Shown in pieces: positions 1 through 8,748 of a stretch of DNA of 64,000 nucleotides (the stretch's first letter is position 1; each line of letters begins with the position of its first letter). The DNA comes from SpSt-333 sp964371615 (GTDB lineage: Bacteria > Bacteroidota > Ignavibacteria > UBA10030 > UBA8401). A program made the position numbers and the translations under genes. The notes below the pieces were generated by a model. It was not told the origin of the DNA and did not search any database. It worked only from the letters and a program-made list of their open reading frames with translations. Location: positions 11,763 through 75,762 of the forward strand of contig CAYJMS010000007.1 in assembly GCA_964371615.1 (NCBI GenBank), read 5' to 3'.

Positions 1-155
1 TCAACATATTCCACCGCTTTAAGGAGGGTTTTGAATGTCTTTTCCGAAAATCCCTTCTTCTTCAGATCAGCGGCAGATTTTTTCAACTGTTGAAGTTTCA
101 ACAGAGCATCTTCATGCTCCTTCATTAACAGCGCTATTGGATCACGAATTGCCAT
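1..155 (-). CDS. Hemerythrin HHE-domain-like protein, N-terminal part (runs off the window)
   Basis: An open frame starts at the ATG at 155 and runs to the window edge, giving 51 residues. It begins MAIRDPIALLMKEHEDALL, which fits the first helix of hemerythrin-type HHE cation-binding proteins, with a His in the KEHE segment that would be the first metal ligand. Such proteins bind a di-iron centre and sense or carry oxygen or nitric oxide. The start lies 11 bases after the stop of the preceding small gene, so the two are probably cotranscribed. The rest of the four-helix bundle is outside the window, so the call rests on one helix. Confidence 0.55.
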   Translation of the reverse strand, partial: MAIRDPIALLMKEHEDALLKLQQLKKSAADLKKKGFSEKTFKTLLKAVEYV

Positions 156-166
156 ACCGACGTCCG

Positions 167-463
167 CTATTTTGTTTCAATATACGTAGAGTACTTTGTC
201 TTACCGTCAATATACTGTTGAAGTTCAGCAGAAATCGTGTCAGCGGCGTCGTCTTCACTCTCTTCAAATTTTTTATAGGCAACTTCTGAATGAGCAAGAA
301 ATATCTCTGCAAATGAATTGTGCTTACCGCGCTGCTCGTACACAGAATACGATACATACTGATTTGTTGCATAATGCGATTTGAGTTTTTCGACCGACGC
401 CAGATATTCGTTTCTCTTATCTCCGACTACGTCGTACTGAACGGTGAGAATGACTTTTCCCAT
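167..463 (-). CDS. Small hypothetical protein, possibly ferredoxin-like dimeric alpha/beta-barrel fold
   Basis: This 98-residue soluble protein has no signal peptide or membrane segment. It opens with a strand (MGKVILTVQYDVV), followed by a helix, a second strand (YVSYSVYEQRG) and an acidic helix. That order recalls the dimeric alpha/beta barrels of the antibiotic-biosynthesis-monooxygenase or NIPSNAP kind, but no catalytic residues are recognisable, so the fold assignment is an inference. It sits between the Yip1-like membrane protein and the hemerythrin-like gene on the same strand, with an 11-base gap to the latter. No function is proposed. Confidence 0.6.
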   Translation of the reverse strand: MGKVILTVQYDVVGDKRNEYLASVEKLKSHYATNQYVSYSVYEQRGKHNSFAEIFLAHSEVAYKKFEESEDDAADTISAELQQYIDGKTKYSTYIETK

Positions 464-477
464 CGATATTGTTTCCC

Positions 478-1179
478 TTAAATGTTAAAAGATGAATAAA
501 TTAAAAATATTCCGTAACCCACAACACCGGTTACCACAGATGCCATGATCACACTTTTGAGGAGAGTAAACCGATGAACCATCGAAATGCCAATCCCCAA
601 CAATACAATACTCCACAGAATTAACAATCCTTCGAGCCCTAGTAAAACGATCGTAACGACAGGCTTTACTTGGTACGCACTCGGATTGCTTGAAAATGCA
701 AACAATCCCAAAGCGGCCAGTTGTAACGGAAGCACAAAAACCACTAAAAATATCATCGGAACGAACGACCAGCCGACAACCCCGTATGACTCCCTGAACT
801 TACCCTTTCCTCCGACGAGAACGGAGACACTATGAATGCACAGGGTGAGTAACAGCGTGAGAGGTATCGACAGCAACACACCGATCAATGTCCCGAATGC
901 CATGGCGGGGAACAGATTGTCAAAACTGTTACCCGACTGTTTTGCCCACATCAGGATAAATGAGGCGGCAATACCCAGAAATAATCCGATTACCAGGACA
1001 TAATTCTTGTGTTCCGAAAGGATAATCTTACGAAACGCCTGGGCGGGTGATTCGATCATCAACCATAGCATCGAAAACAAATCGAGCGTCGGTACGCGGT
1101 CCTGCACATAACTTCCGCACGAGATGCATCGTATGGCATATTCATCATTGTGGGTTTTACAGACAGGACACACTATCAT
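478..1179 (-). CDS. Zinc-ribbon plus Yip1-domain membrane protein
   Basis: The 233-residue protein starts with a cytoplasmic zinc ribbon (C4-P-x-C7 and C18-x-x-C21-G). About five hydrophobic segments follow, near residues 62-80, 90-115, 135-160, 172-195 and 205-228. The block around SPAQAFRKI and the later KFRESYGVVGWSFVP resemble bacterial Yip1/YIF1-domain proteins, whose role is not established. A ribbon tethered to a polytopic domain is common in such proteins. It lies 14 bases upstream of the small orphan gene on the same strand and probably heads that short transcript. Its own promoter would lie in the roughly 90 bases separating it from the end of the tryptophanase gene. Confidence 0.7.
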   Translation of the reverse strand: MIVCPVCKTHNDEYAIRCISCGSYVQDRVPTLDLFSMLWLMIESPAQAFRKIILSEHKNYVLVIGLFLGIAASFILMWAKQSGNSFDNLFPAMAFGTLIGVLLSIPLTLLLTLCIHSVSVLVGGKGKFRESYGVVGWSFVPMIFLVVFVLPLQLAALGLFAFSSNPSAYQVKPVVTIVLLGLEGLLILWSIVLLGIGISMVHRFTLLKSVIMASVVTGVVGYGIFLIYSSFNI

Positions 1180-1269
1180 ACGGTTGATAAAATACTAATT
1201 ATTCGGCGGGCTTGCAACGGAAAATACCATTCCCGGTATGATTTGAAGTGCACTGGAAAAGAACAGAAC

Positions 1270-2643
1270 TTAGAGCAACGGTTCAAATTTGGCGGTAAAA
1301 TGCCTCAATTGGGGCGCTTCGTAAATTATTGTATAGCCTTTTAATGTCGAACGTTTACGGAACAGTTCTTCAGCACATTCAATAACATAATCGATGTGAC
1401 TTTGTGTATACACCCGTCGTGGAATTGCAAGTCTCACCAACTCCATCGCAGGAGAGATTAATTTCCCCTTGTCATCATATTTACCGAACATCACACTTCC
1501 AATTTCAACAGAACGAATACCGCCAATGATGAATAGTTCGCACACCAACGATTGTCCCGGATATTGGTGCGGCGGTATTTGTGATAGGAATTTCTTTGCA
1601 TCGATATAGATCGCATGTCCGCCCGGCGGCTGGATAATCGGAATGCCAATCTCCGTCAATTTATTGCCGAGATATTCAACCGAACGCAATCGATATGTCA
1701 GGTAATGTTCATCTAATACTTCAACCAATCCCTGTGCAATCGCTTCAAGATCGCGACCTGCCAGACCGCCGTACGTAGGAAAACCTTCGGTAACAATAAG
1801 CAAGTTTCGCGCCTGCGTAGCAATATTCTCATCATTCAACGCCAAAAATCCGCCCATATTAACAATGGCGTCCTTTTTCGCACTCATCGTTACGCCGTCT
1901 GCATACGAAAACATTTCGACCGCAATTTCCTTCGGTGATTTATGTTCATATCCTTTTTCCCTCTTTTTTATAAAGAATGCATTTTCAGCAAACCGGCATG
2001 CATCGAGAAACAATGGAATACCATATTTTTTTACAATATTCTTTGTCTCCCGAATATTCTGCATAGAAACCGGTTGTCCCCCGCCGGAATTATTCGTTAC
2101 CGTTATCATACACAATGGGATATTTTCCGGTCCCTTTTCTTTAATAAAAGATTCTAAAGCAATCAGATCCATATTTCCTTTGAAATCGGCAATCGTTTCC
2201 GGATGAGTACCGACCTCAGTCATGAAATCCGCTGCAACGGCACCGCTGAATTCCACATTTGCTCTCGTTGTGTCGAAGTGCGTATTATTCGGAATATATT
2301 TCCCCTTCCCTCCGACAATCGAAAAAAGGATTTTCTCTGCGGCTCTCCCCTGATGCGTCGGGATGATAAATTTCATGCCGGTTAATTCCTTCACCGTTTT
2401 TTCGAAACGGAAATAGCTTCTGGCGCCGGCATACGATTCGTCGCCTTCCATCATTCCTGCCCATTGTTTAGCGCTCATGGCAGATGTTCCGCTGTCGGTT
2501 AAAAGATCAATCAGGACATCTTCCGCCGGAATGAAAAATGGATTATACCATGCTGTCGCAAGAATTGCTTTTCGCTCTTCTACAGTGGTGAATTTTATCG
2601 GTTCAATTGATTTTATTTTAAAAGGTTCAATAATTGTTTTCAT
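1270..2643 (-). CDS. tnaA: Tryptophanase (tryptophan indole-lyase)
   Basis: This PLP enzyme splits L-tryptophan into indole, pyruvate and ammonia. The full beta-eliminating lyase architecture is present, with the PLP lysine in MSAKKDAIV (K257 when counted from the preferred start). Tyrosine phenol-lyase is close in sequence, but three places favour tryptophanase: GIRSVEIGS, where the phenol-lyase has GVRSMERG with its substrate-binding Arg; RHFTAKF near the C terminus with His where the phenol-lyase has Phe; and SARF/CRFAENA-type residues around the PLP Asp. The start chosen begins MKTIIEPFKIKS like family members. An in-frame ATG 11 codons upstream is also possible. The gene follows apt closely, so the two are probably cotranscribed. 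No TnaC-like leader peptide is visible. Confidence 0.9.
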   Translation of the reverse strand: MKTIIEPFKIKSIEPIKFTTVEERKAILATAWYNPFFIPAEDVLIDLLTDSGTSAMSAKQWAGMMEGDESYAGARSYFRFEKTVKELTGMKFIIPTHQGRAAEKILFSIVGGKGKYIPNNTHFDTTRANVEFSGAVAADFMTEVGTHPETIADFKGNMDLIALESFIKEKGPENIPLCMITVTNNSGGGQPVSMQNIRETKNIVKKYGIPLFLDACRFAENAFFIKKREKGYEHKSPKEIAVEMFSYADGVTMSAKKDAIVNMGGFLALNDENIATQARNLLIVTEGFPTYGGLAGRDLEAIAQGLVEVLDEHYLTYRLRSVEYLGNKLTEIGIPIIQPPGGHAIYIDAKKFLSQIPPHQYPGQSLVCELFIIGGIRSVEIGSVMFGKYDDKGKLISPAMELVRLAIPRRVYTQSHIDYVIECAEELFRKRSTLKGYTIIYEAPQLRHFTAKFEPLL

Positions 2644-2681
2644 GATACTACTGTCTACTTCCGAATGTGAATGCATGTGAA

Positions 2682-3203
2682 TTATTCTGAATCATACGAG
2701 ACAAGGCTGATAATTTCATACCCCGTTAATTTCTTTCGTGGCTGCAGGAACGATAATTCTACAAGAAAAGAGAGACCCACAATATTCCCGCCTAATTGAT
2801 GTACTAAATTACACGCGGCTTCCATGGTTCCGCCGGTGGCAAGAACATCGTCGTGGATGATGACATTTTCACCGCTTGCGATGGCATCGTTGTGAATTTC
2901 CATGGAATCCGAACCGTATTCCAACTGATAATTTTGACGCGTGGTCTCTGCCGGAAGTTTTCCGGGTTTCCTGATTGGCACGAATCCAGCTCCCAGCTTA
3001 TATGCCAGTGCGGCACCAATGATAAAACCGCGCGATTCTATTCCGACAACCTTCGTTACCCCTCGATTCTTGTAATGATCGTACAATTGATCAATAGTGT
3101 ATTCCAACGCACTGGCATCCTTTAATACCGTCGTGATATCCTTAAAAGAAATGCCCTGTTTGGGGAAATTTGGCACTGTGCGGATTATGGCGGCGAGGTT
3201 CAT
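2682..3203 (-). CDS. apt: Adenine phosphoribosyltransferase
   Basis: Apt salvages adenine by joining it to PRPP to form AMP. The PRPP-binding motif VIIHDDVLATGGT lies near residues 114-126, and the flexible-loop segment RKPGKLP lies near 78-84. The frame is open 30 codons further upstream, but I place the start at the ATG followed by NLAAIIRTVPNFPKQG, because it gives the usual length of about 173 residues and the extra part looks unlike the family. It lies downstream of the glnN terminator and immediately upstream of the tryptophanase gene. Pairing of apt with a tryptophan-degrading enzyme is not an obvious pathway link. Confidence 0.93.
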   Translation of the reverse strand: MNLAAIIRTVPNFPKQGISFKDITTVLKDASALEYTIDQLYDHYKNRGVTKVVGIESRGFIIGAALAYKLGAGFVPIRKPGKLPAETTRQNYQLEYGSDSMEIHNDAIASGENVIIHDDVLATGGTMEAACNLVHQLGGNIVGLSFLVELSFLQPRKKLTGYEIISLVSYDSE

Positions 3204-3307
3204 ACCTTTTTCCAATTTTGTTACGTGTGTCAGACGTTTCAATGAATTTTCTTCATTGCGATACAAATTATAGAAATCAATACGCAGAAGCAATGCAAAA
3301 TAGAAAA

Positions 3308-3333
3308 CCCGGCAGGAATATTTTCCTGCCGGG
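3308..3333 (-). terminator. Rho-independent terminator after glnN
   Basis: An 11-bp perfect stem (CCCGGCAGGAA with TTCCTGCCGGG) encloses a 4-base loop. On the minus strand it is followed by TTTTCTATTTT. It lies just beyond the glutamine synthetase stop and before apt, so it ends the lrp-glnN transcript and separates it from apt-tnaA. Confidence 0.88.
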
Positions 3334-3358
3334 CCTTTGTGTCCGCTACGATAGGATA

Positions 3359-5491
3359 TTATAAGCCAATAATCATATCGGCATATTTCGGTACTGGCCA
3401 GAGATCTGACGCAACTGCAATCTCCAGTTCATCAATGTCGATCCGAATTTTTTCGCAATGCCGTTTTATGGCTACAAATTGTTCAGCCTGTTTTATTATT
3501 TCCTTTTGTTTATGGGCTGATTCGAGCAACTTGTCTAACGACTGAACATTTGCCTGAATCCTGGACATCCGGATAGTTATGTCGGCAATGACTGCGGTGA
3601 TTGATTTGATTGATGCGTGCCCTTTCCCCAGTACGGAGCGCAATCCATTGACGGTTTCGCACAGTTCGTTCACATATGAGACCGCTGCAGGATAGTACAT
3701 CGTGAGCGCCATTTTTTTGGCTACTCGTGCTTCGATGTCGATCTGTTTTATGTAATTTTCAAGATCAATATGGAGGATTGCGTCGAGTTCTCTCTCGGTA
3801 TAGACCTTATGTTTTGTAAACAGTTCTTTGGCCAACGATGAGCGGTACGTTTCAATCGCTTCCGGTGCAGATTTCAGATTCGGCAATCCCCGTTTCGCTG
3901 CTTCCTTTTGCCATGCTTCGGAATAACCATCTCCTGCGAACAGGACCTTTTTCGATCCCGTCACCTCTTTCCGGAGGACATCAACGACAGCAACACTAAA
4001 TTCTGTCCCTTTTGCCGTCAGTTTCTCGATTCCAGTGCGGATCTCGTCAAGCGATTCGGCCATTGCCGTATTCAACACGGTGATCGGTGTCGAAGGTGAT
4101 TGGCTGGAGCCGACGGCGCGGAATTCGAATTTATTTCCGGTAAATGCAAACGGTGATGTTCTGTTTCTGTCGGTATTGTCTTTCGGAATATCCGGAATTT
4201 TATCAATGCCGATCGAAAGCCAGGCTTCATCGGTATTTTGAGTCACTTTCCCCTTTTCGAGATCTTCCAACACACGCGTTAAAAGTTCGCCAAGGAAGAC
4301 CGAAATAATTGCCGGCGGAGCTTCATTGGCACCGAGACGGTGATCGTTGGCGGCAGAGGCAATGGATGCTCTCAGTAATCGCGAATGTTTATAGACTCCT
4401 TTAATGGTTGCGACAAGAAATACGAGAAATTGAAGATTGGAATGAGGAGTCTTTCCCGGATTCAATAAATTTTCGCCTTTATCAGTGCTCAATGCCCAGT
4501 TACAATGTTTTCCGCTGCCGTTCACATTGGCAAAGGGTTTTTCGTGCAACAAAACGGCTAGACCGTGACGTTGTGCGATACGGTCCATCAAATCCATCAA
4601 TATCTGATTGTGATCTATTGCGACGTTGACATCTTCGTAAATTGGAGCCACTTCGAACTGATTCGGCGCTACTTCATTATGCCGGGTTTTCAGCGGAATC
4701 CCGAGTTTATACGCCTCCGTCTCAATTTCTGTCATAAAAGCAAAGGCGCGCTCCGGGATATTGCCAAAATACTGATCTTCGAGTTGCTGATGTTTTGCTG
4801 GAGTTCTCCCGAACAGAGTCCGTCCGGTTTGTTTCAAATCGGGGCGTGAATGATAATATTCCCGATCGATAAGAAAATATTCCTGTTCAATTCCGAGCGT
4901 GGAAAATACCTTGGCTGCCGGATTATTGAAATGCTTGAGCATCTTCATGGCAGAAATATTGAGAGCATCAATGGAACGCAACAATGGAGCTTTTTTATCG
5001 AGCGTTTCACCGGTGTATGAAACAAAAACAGTCGGGATGCACAATGTATTGCCGTGGGGATATTCCAGCACAAAAACCGGACTGGTTGGATCCCAGATTG
5101 TATACCCCCGAGCTTCGAAAGTAGCACGAATACCTCCGGAAGGAAATGAGGATGCATCCGGTTCACCCTGGGTAAGTTGTTTGCCCGTGAACGATTCTAT
5201 GATTTTGCCGCCATTGCTGTAATCATATTCAATAAAAGAATCGTGTTTTTCCGCCGTATAACCGGTCAACGGTTGAAACCAATGAGTGTAGTGCGTACAT
5301 CCTTTCGACATCGCCCAGTCCTTCATGGCAATCGCCACGATATTAGCGGTATCCTTATCGAGTCTGTCACCCCGTTGGATGACATTCACTATTTTGTCGT
5401 ATGCATTCTTTGGAAGCATTTGATGCATTTTGGGAAGATCAAAAATATTTTCTCCAAAATACGATGAGACCGGTTTGACAGGTCTGGACAT
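3359..5491 (-). CDS. glnN: Glutamine synthetase type III
   Basis: Glutamine synthetase condenses glutamate with ammonia using ATP. The length of 710 residues is typical of the large type III (GlnN) enzymes and well above type I (about 450-470). Visible signatures include NVNGSGKHCNWAL, NRTSPFAFTGNKFEFRA and the N-terminal YFGENIFDL segment of this subfamily. I place the start at the ATG before SRPVKPVSSYFG because AAAGGAA lies six bases upstream and because starting 36 codons earlier would overlap the lrp gene. It follows an Lrp/AsnC regulator by 20 bases on one transcript, and a perfect terminator follows it. A glutamate dehydrogenase gene elsewhere in the window completes ammonia assimilation. 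Confidence 0.95.
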   Translation of the reverse strand: MSRPVKPVSSYFGENIFDLPKMHQMLPKNAYDKIVNVIQRGDRLDKDTANIVAIAMKDWAMSKGCTHYTHWFQPLTGYTAEKHDSFIEYDYSNGGKIIESFTGKQLTQGEPDASSFPSGGIRATFEARGYTIWDPTSPVFVLEYPHGNTLCIPTVFVSYTGETLDKKAPLLRSIDALNISAMKMLKHFNNPAAKVFSTLGIEQEYFLIDREYYHSRPDLKQTGRTLFGRTPAKHQQLEDQYFGNIPERAFAFMTEIETEAYKLGIPLKTRHNEVAPNQFEVAPIYEDVNVAIDHNQILMDLMDRIAQRHGLAVLLHEKPFANVNGSGKHCNWALSTDKGENLLNPGKTPHSNLQFLVFLVATIKGVYKHSRLLRASIASAANDHRLGANEAPPAIISVFLGELLTRVLEDLEKGKVTQNTDEAWLSIGIDKIPDIPKDNTDRNRTSPFAFTGNKFEFRAVGSSQSPSTPITVLNTAMAESLDEIRTGIEKLTAKGTEFSVAVVDVLRKEVTGSKKVLFAGDGYSEAWQKEAAKRGLPNLKSAPEAIETYRSSLAKELFTKHKVYTERELDAILHIDLENYIKQIDIEARVAKKMALTMYYPAAVSYVNELCETVNGLRSVLGKGHASIKSITAVIADITIRMSRIQANVQSLDKLLESAHKQKEIIKQAEQFVAIKRHCEKIRIDIDELEIAVASDLWPVPKYADMIIGL

Positions 5492-5511
5492 AGCGGTTCC
5501 TTTTGTTGTTA

Positions 5512-5985
5512 TTATTTTTGTTTGTTGATTTTCAAACGGTGTATCTCTTTCATCGTCGAGAGAACAATACTTGTCGTTGTATTTACTACACCGGCCCATG
5601 CCTGTATCTTTGACAGCAATTTTTCCAATGTGGATGTATTCTCTGTCCGCACCTTTACGAGATGTGTCCCGCTTCCGGTCACGGAATGGACCTCCAAAAT
5701 CTCATCTGTCGATTGAGCGTGTTCGATAAATGAGTGATAATGCTTTGAAGAATCGACTGTGACCACAATAAATGCAGTGATATCCTTCCCCACCTTTTTC
5801 GGATCAATGATTGCAGTGTACCCGGTTATAAAACCATTGGATTCAAGTTTCCGTAATCGCTCACTGATCGACGGAATGCTCAGATCGACTGCTTGCGCAA
5901 GATCGTTTCTTCTCGTTCTTCCATTCTTTTGAAGGATATCAATGATTGTGATGTCTATTTCATCGAGTTGGTGCAGTGCATTCAC
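5512..5985 (-). CDS. Lrp/AsnC-family transcriptional regulator
   Basis: At 157 residues this has the family's usual size. An N-terminal winged helix-turn-helix (about residues 8-60, including GRTRRNDLAQAVDLSIPSIS) is followed by the RAM ligand-binding domain (about 70-150, with the VTGSGTHLVKVR turn). Members bind amino acids as oligomers and regulate nitrogen or amino-acid genes. It is the first gene of a two-gene unit with glnN, which makes nitrogen or amino-acid control of glutamine synthetase and autoregulation likely, though this is inferred. A near-consensus promoter lies directly upstream in an AT-rich segment. Confidence 0.92.
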   Translation of the reverse strand: MNALHQLDEIDITIIDILQKNGRTRRNDLAQAVDLSIPSISERLRKLESNGFITGYTAIIDPKKVGKDITAFIVVTVDSSKHYHSFIEHAQSTDEILEVHSVTGSGTHLVKVRTENTSTLEKLLSKIQAWAGVVNTTTSIVLSTMKEIHRLKINKQK

Positions 5986-6029
5986 GGTCGGTACCTTAAT
6001 AAGTTAGGTCAAACGTAATTATTATTAAG

Positions 6030-6058
6030 AATATAAGGTTTATATTCGTTCCAGTCAA
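6030..6058 (-). promoter_or_regulatory. Sigma70-type promoter of lrp-glnN
   Basis: On the minus strand TTGACT (6053-6058) is followed after exactly 17 bases by TATATT (6030-6035). This matches five of six consensus bases at each box with ideal spacing. It lies about 45 bases upstream of the Lrp start. The downstream stretch is very AT-rich (TTAATAATAATTA), which would suit Lrp binding, but no defined operator can be drawn. Confidence 0.7.
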
Positions 6059-6069
6059 CTTTTATAAAC

Positions 6070-6098
6070 AAAAAAAGCGGGGAAACCCCGCTTTTTTT
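6070..6098. terminator. Bidirectional rho-independent terminator after nagA
   Basis: GCGGGG and CCCCGC form a stem around a 3-base AAA loop, flanked by a run of A on the left and seven T on the right, so it can act in both directions. It lies just after the nagA stop and therefore ends the long xseA-to-nagA transcript. It also insulates the lrp promoter beside it. Confidence 0.88.
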
Positions 6099-6113
6099 GA
6101 GAAAAGCAAATAT

Positions 6114-7292
6114 TTACTTTAGAATATTATCTTTTTGATATTTCAGTTTCCCTTCATAAATCGTCGCAAAGACATTGAAGTCATCATCCATGACGACCAA
6201 ATCGGCATCTTTCCCGACAGCGAGGATCCCCTTCTTATGTTCAACACCGAGAACCTTTGCCCCATTTAATGAAGCCATTCGTACCGCATCGGTAATAGGC
6301 GCACCGACAACATGAACCATAGTACGCACAGCCTCTTCCATTGTCAGTGTACTGCCGGCGAGAGTGCCGTTCTCCAGAAATGCGCGTTTTTGTTTCACGA
6401 TGATTTTTTGATCCATAAAATGATATTCACCGTCCGGCATTCCGCTGGCCCTAATTGCGTCGGTCACGAGGATGATTCCGCCGCTGCCTTTAATCTTATG
6501 CAGTAATTGCATAACAATAGGATGAACGTGGATACCGTCGGCGATGAGTTCCACCTTTAATTCCTTTTTGAGCAATGCTGCCACCATGATACCGGCTTCA
6601 CGGTGATGAAAAGGGCGCATAGCATTGAACATATGGGTGACATGGGCGGCGCCGTTATCGATCGCTTTTTCGATATCTTCGTACATTGCCAGCGTATGAC
6701 CAATCGACGGAACAACTCCCTGACTTGCAGCGGTCCGGATGACATCGATGTTCCCCGGGATTTCCGGAGAGATCGTCATAATTTTAATATGACCTCGGGA
6801 TGATTCATTTAATTCATTCCAGGTGTCAACACTTGATTCCCAGAGATATTCAAGTTTGTGCGCTCCTTTGATTTTCGGATTGATAAACGGTCCCTCCATG
6901 TGTATCCCCCACACATTGGTATCTTTGTGGGATTCGATATAATCGGAGATCCGGACCATATCTTTTTTCAATAGGTTCATTTTTTTACTGAAAAGAGAAG
7001 CAAGTAATCCCGTTGTTCCGTGTTGGAAAAAAAAGTCTGAAATTGTGGATATCGCTTTTTCATCATCATCGGCAAAACCTGATCCATATCCGCCGTGTAC
7101 GAGCAAGTCAACAAATCCGGGTGTGACAGTATACCCGCTTAAATCGTACACGGGAACGTCCGTTTGACCGGTAAAGTCGCTGACCTTGCCCAAGTTGACG
7201 ATTTTCTTTTTTGACACCATGATAAACCCCGGTTCAACAATCCTGAACGGTGTGATGATCCGGACATTATTTAATACGTATGTTGTTTGCAT
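6114..7292 (-). CDS. nagA: N-acetylglucosamine-6-phosphate deacetylase
   Basis: NagA removes the acetyl group from GlcNAc-6-phosphate, feeding amino-sugar catabolism or cell-wall recycling. The amidohydrolase metal and catalytic residues are visible: H66 in LLVHGGYG, E133 in HMEGPFINP, H199 in SIGHTLA, H220 in HVTHMFNAM and the catalytic D278 in LVTDAIRASG. The length of 392 residues is normal. No nagB or sugar transporter is nearby; it is the last gene of a mixed housekeeping run, 8 bases after rpe, and a strong terminator follows. Placement at the end of an unrelated operon suggests steady expression rather than GlcNAc induction, which is inferred. Confidence 0.93.
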   Translation of the reverse strand: MQTTYVLNNVRIITPFRIVEPGFIMVSKKKIVNLGKVSDFTGQTDVPVYDLSGYTVTPGFVDLLVHGGYGSGFADDDEKAISTISDFFFQHGTTGLLASLFSKKMNLLKKDMVRISDYIESHKDTNVWGIHMEGPFINPKIKGAHKLEYLWESSVDTWNELNESSRGHIKIMTISPEIPGNIDVIRTAASQGVVPSIGHTLAMYEDIEKAIDNGAAHVTHMFNAMRPFHHREAGIMVAALLKKELKVELIADGIHVHPIVMQLLHKIKGSGGIILVTDAIRASGMPDGEYHFMDQKIIVKQKRAFLENGTLAGSTLTMEEAVRTMVHVVGAPITDAVRMASLNGAKVLGVEHKKGILAVGKDADLVVMDDDFNVFATIYEGKLKYQKDNILK

Positions 7293-7300
7293 ATTTTTAA

Positions 7301-7963
7301 TTAAAGTGATTTTTGTAATAAGTGATAATTATCAACGATGGAACCTTTACCAAAAACTGCATTGCCGGCAACAAGATATTCTGCACCTGCTTCAGTCACT
7401 TGTGCGATTGTGTTGACATCAATACCGCCGTCCACTTCAATGACGGTCGAAAGATGATGATGGTGAATCATGGCCCGAAGTTTTTTTATCTTTTCGACCG
7501 ATTGCGGAATGAACTTTTGTCCGCCGAATCCGGGATTAACACTCATCACCAATACGAGGTCAACGAAGGGGAGGATTTCTTCCAACGCTGACAATGGCGT
7601 GGAGGGATTGAGGCTGACGCCGGCTTTCATACCGAGTTCTTTTATTCGCGCAATAGTCCGATGTAAATGCGAGCATGCCTCTATATGGACAGTCAGTATA
7701 TCGGATCCGGCGGACTTCATCGTTTCGACGAAATCGTCCGGATTCGACACCATAAGATGTGTATCGAGTGTCAAAGCGGAGAAGGAATCGATCGTTTTGA
7801 CAATTGATGGGCCGAATGAGATATTCGGCACGAAATGACCATCCATAATATCCAGATGAAGCATCGGTGCACCCGCTTGGGTGACCAGATCGATATCGTG
7901 TTGCAGGCGAGCAAAATTAGCCGACAAAACAGATGGAATGACGATTACAGAAGAGGACTTCAT
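7301..7963 (-). CDS. rpe: Ribulose-phosphate 3-epimerase
   Basis: Rpe interconverts ribulose-5-phosphate and xylulose-5-phosphate in the pentose phosphate pathway. This 220-residue TIM barrel carries the metal and catalytic residues H36 and D38 (LHLDIMDGHFVPN), H69 (DTHLMV) and D178 (EVDGGI), plus the MSVNPGFGGQKF loop. Its start codon overlaps the stop of the upstream PASTA gene, and nagA follows 8 bases later. Ribulose-5-phosphate is also a riboflavin precursor and a close relative of the DXP substrates, so its presence beside ribE, ribD and dxs is metabolically sensible. Confidence 0.95.
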   Translation of the reverse strand: MKSSSVIVIPSVLSANFARLQHDIDLVTQAGAPMLHLDIMDGHFVPNISFGPSIVKTIDSFSALTLDTHLMVSNPDDFVETMKSAGSDILTVHIEACSHLHRTIARIKELGMKAGVSLNPSTPLSALEEILPFVDLVLVMSVNPGFGGQKFIPQSVEKIKKLRAMIHHHHLSTVIEVDGGIDVNTIAQVTEAGAEYLVAGNAVFGKGSIVDNYHLLQKSL

Positions 7964-8748
7964 TATTGCTCCCTGTTGGTGGTCCCTTGTTGTGGCGCTT
8001 GTACGATAAAGAGATCGACTTCCTTCTTCACTGTCACAACCTCATTTTCCCTCGGCAGTTGATCGATAACCGTATTCGGCAGCAAGTCGGTATTAAACTG
8101 GTATGTGATATTACCCAGTTTCAGACCCTTCTCACGAAGAATTCGCTGCGCTTCTGTCAGTGTCCGTCCTATTAACGATGGGATAAAAATGCTGTCAATA
8201 GATTCACCGGCACTCACCATCACGCCGATATACGTTCCTTTTCGAACCTTTGATCCCGGAATCACATCTTGAGTAATAATTGTGCCTTCGGGAAATTCCG
8301 ACGATATTTTGTATTGAATGCCCCCCTGACGCAAACCGGAACGATCGAGAGCGAATTTAGAATCACGAAGAGTTCTCCCCTTTAACGACGGCACGACAAC
8401 TAATTGTTCGCCGCCGGATATCGTCAGATAAATTCTTCGTTCGGATTTTACGATTTGATCAGGCAGCGGATTCTGCATGACAACATATCCTTCGGGATAC
8501 TTATTGTCCGGACGGACTTCACCGCGTCGTGGTTGGAGATTCATTGCCTGCAATTTTTGAATCGCTTCTTCCTCCTTTATTCCAATGACATTCGGAACCG
8601 TCATTGTCCCGCCCTGATGAACATACCAAGGCATGATAAATGTATCCGTTACAAAAAGGAGAATGAACAGTGCTCCCGTTACCCAATATCCTATTACAAA
8701 AAGACGGGATCGAAGAATGCGTTGCAGTGCGGTTAGTTGTGTTTTCAT
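7963..8748 (-). CDS. Stand-alone PASTA-domain membrane protein
   Basis: This 261-residue protein has a short cytoplasmic N terminus, one membrane segment (about residues 18-38) and then three PASTA repeats (roughly 48-115, 116-183 and 187-255). Typical openings are TVPNVIGIKEEEAIQKL, VVVPSLKGRTLRDSKF and IFIPSLIGRTLTEAQRI. PASTA domains bind peptidoglycan fragments in the periplasm. There is no kinase or penicillin-binding domain, so this is the detached version common in FCB-group bacteria. It overlaps ribE at its start by 4 bases (ATGA) and rpe at its end. A cell-wall sensing or scaffolding role is plausible but unproven. Confidence 0.88.
   Translation of the reverse strand: MKTQLTALQRILRSRLFVIGYWVTGALFILLFVTDTFIMPWYVHQGGTMTVPNVIGIKEEEAIQKLQAMNLQPRRGEVRPDNKYPEGYVVMQNPLPDQIVKSERRIYLTISGGEQLVVVPSLKGRTLRDSKFALDRSGLRQGGIQYKISSEFPEGTIITQDVIPGSKVRKGTYIGVMVSAGESIDSIFIPSLIGRTLTEAQRILREKGLKLGNITYQFNTDLLPNTVIDQLPRENEVVTVKKEVDLFIVQAPQQGTTNREQ

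Noticed and set aside
1270..2643. Tyrosine phenol-lyase for the beta-eliminating lyase
   Set aside because: The substrate-binding Arg segment is VEIGS instead of MERG, and His replaces Phe in RHFTAKF; both favour tryptophanase.
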